Origin: Verrucomicrobiota bacterium
GTDB lineage: Bacteria > Verrucomicrobiota > Verrucomicrobiae > Chthoniobacterales > UBA10450
Assembly: GCA_003219495.1 (NCBI GenBank)
Contig: QHOZ01000146.1
Coordinates: forward strand, 1-9,331
DNA length: 9,331 nt
Direction of reading: 5' to 3'
The first letter of the stretch is position 1. The number at the start of each line of letters is the position of its first letter. Shown in pieces: positions 1 to 5,212 of the stretch. A program made the position numbers and the translations under genes. The notes below the pieces were generated by a model that saw nothing but the letters and a program-made list of their open reading frames with translations, was not told the DNA's origin and made no database searches.

Positions 1-61
1 CTTGCTCACGTCCCAAGCCGCCGCGCGGATCGTGATTGTCTAGTCAGGCAACCTCGACTTA

Positions 62-1225
62 ATGCCGGCACCTGGCGCAGAGCGTCTGGAACATATCGAG
101 GTGTTGCGCGGATTCGCGCTCGCGGCTGTTCTGCTGGTTCATCTGCAGGACTTGTCCCTTTACACTTTTTTGAGTCACGATGCGCAGTCTTTGCTGCCGA
201 CGGCGCATTGGGACAACCTTATCGCTCCCGCCTTCATCGCTCTCTTCAGGTGGAAGGCGATTACAATTTTTACCTTGTTGTTCGGGGTCAGCTTCGCGCT
301 TCAGCTTGAGCGGATCGATTCCGCGCCGCGGTTTTCCGGATTTTTTATCCGACGTTTGTTCATGCTGCTCGTCATCGGAATCGCTCACAGCATTTTTTAT
401 TATGGAGATATTCTGCGCTACTACGCGGTGATGGGAGTTTTCCTTTTGCCGGCAAACCGGCTGCGAACGCGAACGCTCGTGTTGATCGGAATTGTCATCG
501 CGCTGTTTCCCTGGACTTTGTTCGATTCATTTAACTCTTTTGTTATTCGAGACGACGCATCCTGGCAGCAACTCGTGACGTCGACGCGCGCTGCCTTCGC
601 CGGACCAAATATTCTGGAAATGGTGAGAGCGAACATTCACTACGACTGGTCAATCTTTGCGAGCGACTGGAGTTTTCCCCTCACGCTCCTCGGCCGATTG
701 TTTATTGGTGCGGCGATCGGCCGTTCGGCTGCGCTGGCCCGGCCAAGAGAAAATGCGCGGAGCTGGCTTTGGCTATTAATAGTGACAATGCCGATTGGCA
801 TTGGATTGACTGCGTTTGTCTCCGTCATGGACGATCGAAAAGTACCGCAGATGCTGCAATCCTCCATCCGCGGCGCGACGTCACTCTCGCTCGGCCTCGC
901 TTACATCGCGATGTTTGTTCTCCTTTTTCAATTGCCCGCGTCGCGACGGCTACTCTCACCGCTGATTGCAGTTGGCCGCATGGCGCTCACGAATTATCTC
1001 CTGCAAACGCTCGTCGCCATCATTCTCTTTTACGGCGTCGGGTTCGGGATCGGTCCGCGCTTTGGTTTGATCGGCACGCTGCCCTTCTTCGCCGCCATCT
1101 TCAGTCTTCAAATTATTTTCAGCCAATGGTGGCTCCGGCGTTTTCATTTTGGACCGGTGGAATGGGTTTGGCGCCGTTTGAGCTACGGCTTTGTCATTCC
1201 GATGCGTAAAAACTGCCAGGAATAA
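62..1225 (+). CDS. DUF418-family integral membrane protein
   Basis: Multi-pass inner-membrane protein of 387 residues with no established biochemical role. The N-terminus (residues 12-30) has the pattern typical of DUF418 proteins, a short 'IEVLRGFAL' stretch running into a first hydrophobic helix. Further hydrophobic segments lie near residues 55-80, 98-113, 121-130, 137-152, 205-222, 235-254, 273-290, 299-324 and 334-354. The C-terminal third carries the DUF418 signature: GRMALTNYLLQ (305-315), then a tail ending in QWWLRRFHFGPVEWVWR (355-371). Length is normal for the family. The ATG at 62 is the natural start because the same frame has a TAG at 41-43. No clear ribosome binding site precedes it. 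Family members are often called putative transporters, but that is not shown here. The next gene starts 64 bases downstream. Confidence 0.9.
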   Translation: MPAPGAERLEHIEVLRGFALAAVLLVHLQDLSLYTFLSHDAQSLLPTAHWDNLIAPAFIALFRWKAITIFTLLFGVSFALQLERIDSAPRFSGFFIRRLFMLLVIGIAHSIFYYGDILRYYAVMGVFLLPANRLRTRTLVLIGIVIALFPWTLFDSFNSFVIRDDASWQQLVTSTRAAFAGPNILEMVRANIHYDWSIFASDWSFPLTLLGRLFIGAAIGRSAALARPRENARSWLWLLIVTMPIGIGLTAFVSVMDDRKVPQMLQSSIRGATSLSLGLAYIAMFVLLFQLPASRRLLSPLIAVGRMALTNYLLQTLVAIILFYGVGFGIGPRFGLIGTLPFFAAIFSLQIIFSQWWLRRFHFGPVEWVWRRLSYGFVIPMRKNCQE

Positions 1226-1289
1226 GCTGTTCTCCACGCTTTGGTTCTCGGCGCGATCCATGGTAAGATCAGCCATTCCACTCCACTCC

Positions 1290-2087
1290 ATGAAAACTCG
1301 TATTCCAAATTCAAATCTTGTCGCCGTGATCAGTTTGGTCGCGGTAATTTTCGCAGTTGGCAGATTCCTTTTTGGCGCCGATCAAAAACAAGCCCGCGTC
1401 ACCGAAATTGTTCACGATGTGCGCCTGCTCGCCTCTCAAGCCGCCGCGCGTTCCGCGACGGTTAACGATACCGTCAATCCTGGGACCGCCGTTCGCACCG
1501 GCACTGACTCGCGTGCCGAATTAACCTTCACTGATCTCACGCTCGCCCGACTCGGTGCGAACACCGTTTTCACCTTCGGCGGTGGTACGCACACTTACGA
1601 TCTCGGCAGCGGCGCGGTTCTGATGTCGGCCCCGCCACAAGCAGGCACCGTGAAAATTTCCACAGCGGTCGCGACCTGCGCAGTGAGCGGATTCACCGCT
1701 ATTCTCGAGCGCCATTCGAACGCGTGGAATAAATTCATCCTGTTGCACGGCGACGGCTACATCCAGATCCACGGCATCCCCGGCGATCCGTGCCGGCTGG
1801 GCAGCGGCCAAATGGTCGTGTTCCCGCCAAAGCCGACGCATTGTCCGCAGGTTCTGAACATCGACCTCTCCAAAGTTTTGAACGGAAAATTGGTGAAAGG
1901 ATTTAAGGGAGAATTGCCGGAGCTGCCTTTGATTCTCGCCGACATCGAAACTCAGAAAACCTCGCCACCTGCGGGCGGTCTTGTCGATCCGACGAGCACG
2001 GACAAAGTTGATCAGGCAATGAGCGCGCACCCCGAAGAGTCGATGATGCCGCACCCGACAATCATTCCGAGCAGCCATCACTTCTAA
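1290..2087 (+). CDS. Exported FecR-domain protein
   Basis: The 265-residue product starts with an N-terminal hydrophobic segment (residues 9-29) that could be a signal peptide or a membrane anchor. A FecR-type beta-rich domain follows at about residues 55-165. Its recognisable features are a VNPGTAVRTG turn, 'SRAELTFTDLTLARLGANT' (residues 74-92), a glycine-rich 'FGGGTHTYDLGSGAV', and 'VKISTAVATCAVSGFTAILE'. The last 60 residues are proline- and histidine-rich and probably disordered. Canonical FecR proteins relay outer-membrane signals to an ECF sigma factor, but no sigma factor or TonB receptor lies nearby. This is more likely a stand-alone periplasmic FecR-domain protein of unknown function. 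The ATG at 1290 gives the best export signal; an in-frame ATG at 1260 would add ten residues. No strong Shine-Dalgarno is seen for either start. Confidence 0.8.
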   Translation: MKTRIPNSNLVAVISLVAVIFAVGRFLFGADQKQARVTEIVHDVRLLASQAAARSATVNDTVNPGTAVRTGTDSRAELTFTDLTLARLGANTVFTFGGGTHTYDLGSGAVLMSAPPQAGTVKISTAVATCAVSGFTAILERHSNAWNKFILLHGDGYIQIHGIPGDPCRLGSGQMVVFPPKPTHCPQVLNIDLSKVLNGKLVKGFKGELPELPLILADIETQKTSPPAGGLVDPTSTDKVDQAMSAHPEESMMPHPTIIPSSHHF

Positions 2088-2102
2088 TCAGGCTGCGAAT
2101 TG

Positions 2103-2651
2103 CTAGTCGTTCGCGTCTCGCGCCGGTGTGCGTGTTGCTTTGCGATTTTTTTTCGTCGCGTGTGATGGCGATTTGTCGGCCGTCGGCCTTGGTTTGACCG
2201 GGCCGCTGTCGATTTCCCGATGCAATCTGAGATTTTCGTTTCGTAATCGCGCAGCTTCCGCTCGGGTCACCACGGAATCGCCGGACAAGCTCGTGCCGAG
2301 CGCAACTTCGTCGCGGTGCATGAAATCTTTGACCTCGGCCGCGTGCGTGCCTTCGGGATTCAAAACGAGATAACGTTTGAAATGATGGAGCGCTTGGAGC
2401 GGATCGTTGAGTTTATCGTCGTAGAGGAGCGCGAGCTTGTAATGCACATCTGCCGATTGCGGAGTTCCGTCGAGCGAGGCCTCGTAAAGATTGATCGCCC
2501 ATAAGTAATCGCCTTGCGCAGCCTTCCAATCCGCTTCCTTGATCAACCGCGTAGTGCGCGACGTCATCATGCGCTCACAGCCGCTGAGCGCTACCACGAT
2601 CGAAAGAAGTGACGCTGCAAAAACGTGAAAGCAGAAGTTGTCAGCGCGCAT
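2103..2651 (-). CDS. TPR-containing lipoprotein
   Basis: The 182-residue product has a signal peptide ending in the lipobox ALSGC, with lipidated cysteine at residue 25. It is therefore probably membrane-anchored on the periplasmic side. Two tetratricopeptide-like helical hairpins follow at about residues 33-66 and 67-100: alanine/tyrosine/leucine spacing in 'AAQGDYLWAINLYEASL' and 'VHYKLALLYDDKLND', then 'ALHHFKRYLVLNPE'. A short heptad stretch at about 127-148 (EAARLRNENLRLHREID) could be a coiled coil. The last 30 residues are lysine/arginine/proline-rich and probably disordered. TPRs mediate protein-protein contacts; the partner is unknown. The ATG at 2651 is preferred because it places the signal peptide correctly. 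An upstream in-frame start at 2705 would add 18 residues before the signal and overlap the divergent gene. The gene ends 15 bases from the convergent FecR-domain gene. Confidence 0.8.
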   Translation of the reverse strand: MRADNFCFHVFAASLLSIVVALSGCERMMTSRTTRLIKEADWKAAQGDYLWAINLYEASLDGTPQSADVHYKLALLYDDKLNDPLQALHHFKRYLVLNPEGTHAAEVKDFMHRDEVALGTSLSGDSVVTRAEAARLRNENLRLHREIDSGPVKPRPTADKSPSHATKKNRKATRTPARDAND

Positions 2652-2673
2652 CTCTGTGTCCAACGTCTTAATC

Positions 2674-3234
2674 GTGAAACCGCATGCAGCGCAAATTCTT
2701 TCCACTGTCGCGGTCCTTTTTGTTCCGACGATGTCGATCTTGGCCCAAGGAACAAACGCGCAAACTTACCGGCTCAATTTTACCGACGTCGACGGAAATC
2801 CCCTTTCCATTGGAGACGGCCGAATCAATGTGGTCGTCGTCACGAGCAAGGCGAGCGTCGACAAGGCGCGCGCCGTGGGCGATCGCATCCCGGATTTTTG
2901 TCTGGCGAATCCCGCCTATCGGATGATCACCGTGGTCACCTTTGAAACGAAACATAGCGCCCCGATCCGCGCTGTTTGCAAATCAGTGATGCGGCACCGG
3001 CTCGATTCTGAAGCTCAGCTGCTGAAAAAACGCTACGACGAGCACGAAATTACTCACGACGCGCGCAAAGATGTTTTCGCCGTCGCCGATTTCGACGGTG
3101 CAATCGCGACGCAGTTCGGTGTGAAAGCCGATGCTGCGCTCTTTCACGTTTTTGTTTTTGGCAAAACCGGCGAATTGCTCAAGCAATGGAGTGACGTGCC
3201 GGGCGCGGAAGACCTCGCCGCGGTCTTGAAATAA
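2674..3234 (+). CDS. Exported thioredoxin-fold-like protein lacking CXXC
   Basis: The GTG at 2674 gives a 186-residue protein with a good signal peptide: MKPH, a hydrophobic core at residues 8-22, and likely cleavage after 'SILAQG' near residue 26. The mature part reads like a thioredoxin-fold domain: a beta strand at 51-57 (INVVVVTSK), an alpha helix, a strand at 84-90, then 'VFAVADFDGAIATQFGV' and 'HVFVFGKTGELLKQWSD' (158-174), as in the C-terminal half of thioredoxin/peroxiredoxin-like proteins. There is no CXXC; the two cysteines (76 and 102) are far apart, so classical disulfide exchange is unlikely. Which thioredoxin-like family it belongs to I cannot say. Alternative starts are the ATG at 2638, which would overlap the divergent lipoprotein gene, and the ATG at 2731, which would lose the signal. 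The stop codon abuts the stop of the convergent moeB-rhodanese gene with no spacer. Confidence 0.7.
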   Translation: MKPHAAQILSTVAVLFVPTMSILAQGTNAQTYRLNFTDVDGNPLSIGDGRINVVVVTSKASVDKARAVGDRIPDFCLANPAYRMITVVTFETKHSAPIRAVCKSVMRHRLDSEAQLLKKRYDEHEITHDARKDVFAVADFDGAIATQFGVKADAALFHVFVFGKTGELLKQWSDVPGAEDLAAVLK

Positions 3235-3978
3235 TCAATCCGATTCGTCCAGCCACTTCGCGATTCCACCTTCGAGATTGAAGACGTTCGCAAAGCCGGC
3301 TTCGCGCATCACTCGCACAGCTTGCGCGCTGCGCTGCCCGCTGTGGCAATGGACGATCGTCAGTGATTGTCGATCCAATTCGTTGAGGCGCTCCGGCAAT
3401 TCGTGGAGCGGAATCAATTTCGCGCCGTCGATGCTGGCCATCTCGTGTTCGAAAGGTTCGCGCACATCGACGAGTTGAAATTTCTCGTGCGCGTGGAGTT
3501 TTTGTTTGAGCTCCGCAACCGAAACCGTCGGGATTTCCGTCGCGTCCGCCATTCCGCAGAACTGCTCGTAATCGATTGGCGCCGTAATTGTCGGCGAATC
3601 GCCGCAGACCGGACACTCGGGATCGCGGCGAAGATTAAATTCGCGGAACTTCATTTTGAGCGCGTCGAAATAAAGAAGGCGGCCAACAAGCGACTCGCCT
3701 ACTCCAAGAATCAATTTGATCGCTTCGTTCGCCTGAATTGTTCCGACGATTCCCGGCAGAACTCCAAGCACGCCGGCTTGCGCGCAATTCGGGACCGATC
3801 CCGGCGGTGGCGGTTCCGGAAACAAACACCGGTAACAAGGTCCGCCGAGATGCGGTGCGAACACGGTTGTTTGTCCATCAAACCGAAAGACCGAGCCGTA
3901 GACGTTCGGCTTTTTCGCGAATACGCAGACATCGTTCGAAAGATAACGCGTCGGAAAATTGTCGGATCCATCCACCAC
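3235..3978 (-). CDS. C-terminal MoeB + rhodanese fragment (possible re-initiation from GTG)
   Basis: This is the open frame after the nonsense codon, 247 residues if translation restarts at the GTG at 3978 (another GTG follows at 3975). It holds the rear of the adenylyltransferase fold with both CXXC pairs and an apparently complete rhodanese domain (about residues 145-247 of this fragment), with loop CHSGQRS and the downstream 'NLEGGIAKW' typical of single-domain rhodaneses. If expressed it could act only as a sulfurtransferase. No Shine-Dalgarno is visible before the GTG codons, and the stretch between TAA and GTG still encodes MoeB-like residues, so an independent gene is unlikely. Confidence 0.5.
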   Translation of the reverse strand: MVDGSDNFPTRYLSNDVCVFAKKPNVYGSVFRFDGQTTVFAPHLGGPCYRCLFPEPPPPGSVPNCAQAGVLGVLPGIVGTIQANEAIKLILGVGESLVGRLLYFDALKMKFREFNLRRDPECPVCGDSPTITAPIDYEQFCGMADATEIPTVSVAELKQKLHAHEKFQLVDVREPFEHEMASIDGAKLIPLHELPERLNELDRQSLTIVHCHSGQRSAQAVRVMREAGFANVFNLEGGIAKWLDESD

Positions 3979-4029
3979 GACGTCATAGTTGGAAACAATT
4001 TCCTGCGCGTTCGCGCTCGTGAATCGCGT

Positions 4030-4032
4030 TTA
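4030..4032 (-). other. In-frame TAA nonsense codon (codon 104) in moeB-rhodanese
   Basis: The minus strand reads GTG ACG CAC TAA ACG CGA TTC through 4041-4021. CAA, AAA or GAA at this codon would each need one base change to give TAA; CAA to TAA would be a C-to-T transition. The sequence context (TAA followed by A) shows no feature I recognise as a recoding signal. Confidence 0.9.
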
Positions 4033-4341
4033 GTGCGTCACGATCTCGATTGTTGGATTCACATCGCGGAGACGATCCCGCGCCGAATCCAATTTTTTCC
4101 GGCCGACGTCTTTTGTGCCATGCAAAATCTGCCGCTGCAGATTGCTAAGATCGACATCATCGAAATCCACGAGACCGAGCGTTCCAATTCCCGCGGCCGC
4201 GAGATACAACGCAGCCGGCGAACCGAGCCCGCCCGCGCCGATGCACAATACGCGCGCTTTGTTGAGACGCTCCTGTCCCTGCGGCCCGACCTCCGGCATG
4301 ATCATGTGCCGCGAATAACGAAGCTGTTCCTCCTTGGTCAT
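4030..4341 (-). CDS. moeB: N-terminal fragment of the MoeB-rhodanese gene
   Basis: This is the open reading frame ahead of the nonsense codon: 103 residues ending in '...PTIEIVTH'. It carries the ATP-contacting GAGGLGS loop and the SNLQRQ motif, but lacks the aspartate of the DNF motif, both zinc-binding CXXC pairs and the rhodanese domain. On its own it cannot be an active adenylyltransferase by comparison with MoeB structures. Listed separately because it is what would be translated if the TAA is real. Confidence 0.6.
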   Translation of the reverse strand: MTKEEQLRYSRHMIMPEVGPQGQERLNKARVLCIGAGGLGSPAALYLAAAGIGTLGLVDFDDVDLSNLQRQILHGTKDVGRKKLDSARDRLRDVNPTIEIVTH

Positions 4342-4628
4342 TTCGTTTTCACCAAGTCCCAGTTGATTCCAACAATCCGCTTGTCCTCGAAACGCTTCAA
4401 TCCTTTCGGGAAGATCAGATAACTGACGCCCTTTTTCTCTTTGAATCCAACCATTCCAAACTCCGTTCCGCTGTCGCTTTTTAAAACCGTCATCACACGG
4501 TGATTTTTAATTTCGGATTGTAGATGTCGATCTTGAGCCGGCTTTTGCCAGAGCGTGTAAACTTCCGGCTTTCCGGCCGCTTCAACAATGTCAGCGAAGC
4601 GTTTGGTTTTCGTCTTAAGAACCTTCAC
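4338..4628 (-). CDS. Conserved-looking hypothetical protein coupled to moeB
   Basis: The product has 96 residues and I do not recognise its family. It is a soluble, basic, mixed alpha/beta-looking protein with no signal peptide or membrane segment. Notable stretches are 'RFADIVEAAGKPEVYTLW' near the N-terminus and 'FGMVGFKEKKGVSYLIFPK' in the second half, which looks like two beta strands joined by a lysine-rich turn. It has no cysteines, so metal or thiol chemistry through cysteine is excluded. The start is GTG at 4628; no ATG lies upstream before the in-frame TAG at 4676, and the next methionine is residue 46. Its TGA overlaps the moeB ATG (ATGA at 4338-4341), implying translational coupling. 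The GTG lies only five bases after the T-run that ends the SRP RNA gene, so it has no room for a separate promoter outside ffs. Confidence 0.7.
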   Translation of the reverse strand: MKVLKTKTKRFADIVEAAGKPEVYTLWQKPAQDRHLQSEIKNHRVMTVLKSDSGTEFGMVGFKEKKGVSYLIFPKGLKRFEDKRIVGINWDLVKTK

Positions 4629-4633
4629 GTGCC

Positions 4634-4659
4634 AAAAAAAGTCCGCCAGAGAACTACGG
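4634..4659 (-). terminator. Likely intrinsic terminator at the end of ffs
   Basis: Seven consecutive T residues on the minus strand (4640-4634) follow two bases after the closing strand of the long SRP RNA stem (4659-4643). The terminal stem itself can serve as the terminator hairpin. Read-through would be needed to express the 96-residue gene starting at 4628 unless that gene has a promoter inside ffs. Confidence 0.65.
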
Positions 4660-4736
4660 CAAGGAGGATCAAACTACCGTTGCTGCATTCCTGCCCTGGC
4701 GGGGTTCGTCAGCCCTCAATCCATAGCCCCTGACGG
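4643..4736 (-). ncRNA. ffs: Signal recognition particle RNA, small bacterial type
   Basis: The minus strand contains the SRP RNA domain IV: CAGG, a GCA/TGC stem capped by a GGAA tetraloop (4691-4688), then AGCAA. It is preceded by GACGAACCCCG and followed by CGGTAG, a context typical of small bacterial SRP RNAs. The outer ends pair: bases 4736-4721 (CCGTCAGGGGCTATGG) match 4659-4643 (CCGTAGTTCTCTGGCGG) over about 16 pairs, including G-U pairs and one bulge. An inner GAGG/CCTC helix adds support. The RNA binds Ffh (via domain IV) for co-translational targeting of membrane and secreted proteins. Ends are estimated from the pairing, so the transcript may be a few bases longer. A T7 run follows immediately. 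I see no convincing promoter upstream. Confidence 0.92.
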
Positions 4737-4793
4737 AGCAGAAACTTCCGCGTAAGATCGACATCGTGCAATCGCGAGTTTTATCATTCGCTG

Positions 4794-4976
4794 GTGAAAA
4801 GGATCGCGCTTTTGATTTTGATCGCACTGCAATCCGCGTGCACAACGTCAACGGTCGACCGCTACAACCGGCGCGATTTGTACAGTCCGGAACCCGAGCC
4901 AGGTTCAGTTGAAGCCGCGCGACAATTGCAGCCGCATCCGTCGCGGGCCGCGATTCCGAAACCGGAGTTTCGTTAG
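4794..4976 (+). CDS. Small lipoprotein-like protein
   Basis: A GTG start gives 60 residues. The first 16 form a short signal peptide: MKR, then a hydrophobic run of I/L/A, ending 'LQSAC' with cysteine at residue 16. The cysteine position fits lipidation, although the -3 residue is glutamine rather than the usual leucine, so the lipobox is imperfect. The mature part is polar, proline- and arginine-rich and without obvious fold. It resembles the many tiny uncharacterised lipoproteins of Gram-negative genomes. It is divergent from ffs and its TAG shares bases with the stop of the bL35 relic on the other strand. A Shine-Dalgarno is not evident. Real gene status is probable but not certain. Confidence 0.55.
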   Translation: MKRIALLILIALQSACTTSTVDRYNRRDLYSPEPEPGSVEAARQLQPHPSRAAIPKPEFR

Positions 4977-5134
4977 CGGCTAAACGGCAGGTTCATTTTT
5001 ACCCGCGCCTCGTCGGTTTTATCGAGGACCAACGATTTGCCGAGCTGGCGTTTCCGCTTCGCGCGTTTCAAGCCAAGCAGGTGGCGGCGTGAGTGTCTTA
5101 CTGCGAGCAATTGACTTGGGCATGAGGCGCGAAA
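4973..5134 (-). pseudogene. rpmI: Remnant of ribosomal protein bL35 gene
   Basis: The minus-strand frame from 5134 to the TAA at 4975-4973 ends with an unmistakable bL35-like C-terminus: RRHLLGLKRAKRKRQLGK (5089-5036), then DKTDEARVKMNLPFSR. Normal bL35 is about 65 residues and starts with a lysine-rich segment containing K-R-F-K. Here the N-terminal half has lost that character: the aligned stretch reads 'FRASCPSQLL', no ATG exists in frame, and a stop occurs at 5155. A TTG at 5110 could in principle start a 45-residue product, but it would lack the N-terminal third. There is no infC or rplT next to it, the usual partners of rpmI. I read it as a decayed duplicate; a functional copy should exist elsewhere in the genome. 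Confidence 0.7.
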
Positions 5135-5212
5135 GATAGCACACTTAGCGGTTTAGCGAATTAAAGATTTAACGATTGTGAATTCGCCAAATGGCTAAAT
5201 CATTAAGTGGGA
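4977..5212. other. Intergenic stretch ahead of ndh without an intact gene
   Basis: The 236 bases between the small lipoprotein-like gene and ndh contain no complete open reading frame with a normal start. They hold the bL35 remnant on the minus strand and the octamer array. No tRNA and no clear sigma-70 promoter pair could be assigned. The ndh promoter must lie here or further upstream. Confidence 0.6.
5145..5206. repeat. Inverted array of eight degenerate octamers (TTARCGAT)
   Basis: Four consecutive octamers on the plus strand (5145-5176) read TTAGCGGT, TTAGCGAA, TTAAAGAT, TTAACGAT. Four consecutive octamers on the minus strand (5206-5175) read TTAATGAT, TTAGCCAT, TTGGCGAA, TTCACAAT. Every unit is within two mismatches of TTARCGAT. 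The two halves face each other and share two bases, so the 62-base element can fold on itself as an imperfect hairpin. It stops seven bases before the ndh ATG. It is AT-rich unlike its surroundings. It resembles a dispersed intergenic repeat, but copies elsewhere cannot be seen from this window. Confidence 0.65.

Larger units (their letters stand above)
3235..4341 (-). pseudogene. moeB: MoeB/ThiF E1-like adenylyltransferase fused to rhodanese, interrupted by an in-frame stop
   Basis: Read through one stop, this 1107-base frame encodes a 368-codon protein of the MoeB/MoeZ (MOCS3/Uba4-like) type. It would adenylate the C-terminal glycine of a MoaD/ThiS/CysO-type sulfur carrier, with the C-terminal rhodanese domain supplying sulfur for molybdopterin, thiamine or cysteine synthesis. 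Seen in order: 'RYSRHMIMPEVG' (8-19), nucleotide-binding GAGGLGS (35-41), SNLQRQ with the family's catalytic arginine (66-71), DGSDNFPTRY (124-133), zinc-type pairs CYRC (169/172) and CPVC (243/246), and the rhodanese loop CHSGQRS with active cysteine 332. Codon 104 (4032-4030) is TAA. The frame does not shift, and residues 105-121 (TRFTSANAQEIVSNYDV) read as normal MoeB. Start is ATG at 4341, in an ATGA overlap with the upstream gene. A recent nonsense mutation or a base-call error are both possible. Confidence 0.85.

Noticed and set aside
2..43. Possible C-terminus of an upstream plus-strand gene ending LLTSQAAARIVIV
   Set aside because: The frame is open from the window edge to a TAG at 41-43, but thirteen codons are too few to show that it is coding or to name a family.
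14..1450. Fourteen-base direct repeat CAAGCCGCCGCGCG at 14-27 and 1437-1450
   Set aside because: Both copies are in GC-rich sequence and similarity does not extend convincingly beyond them; likely chance or alanine/arginine codon bias.
4029..4032. Programmed read-through or selenocysteine/pyrrolysine-type recoding at the moeB stop
   Set aside because: The codon is TAA, not TGA or TAG; the normal family residue here is not a special amino acid, and no recoding structure is evident.
3367..4422. Long plus-strand reading frame of 351 codons opposite the MoeB-rhodanese gene
   Set aside because: It is antisense to a clearly recognised family, has arginine-rich low-information content and no recognisable domain. 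The long open frame is explained by codon usage of the real minus-strand gene.
4740..4793. Candidate promoter for ffs, with TTGCAC on the minus strand
   Set aside because: No acceptable -10 hexamer is found at the right spacing from the expected RNA 5' end.
5080..5123. ATG at 5123 (minus) reading M-P-K-S, like the start of bL35
   Set aside because: It is in a different frame from the bL35 C-terminus and only about eleven codons before the RRHLL segment instead of nearly thirty, and it has no ribosome binding site. The match to MPK is short enough to be chance.
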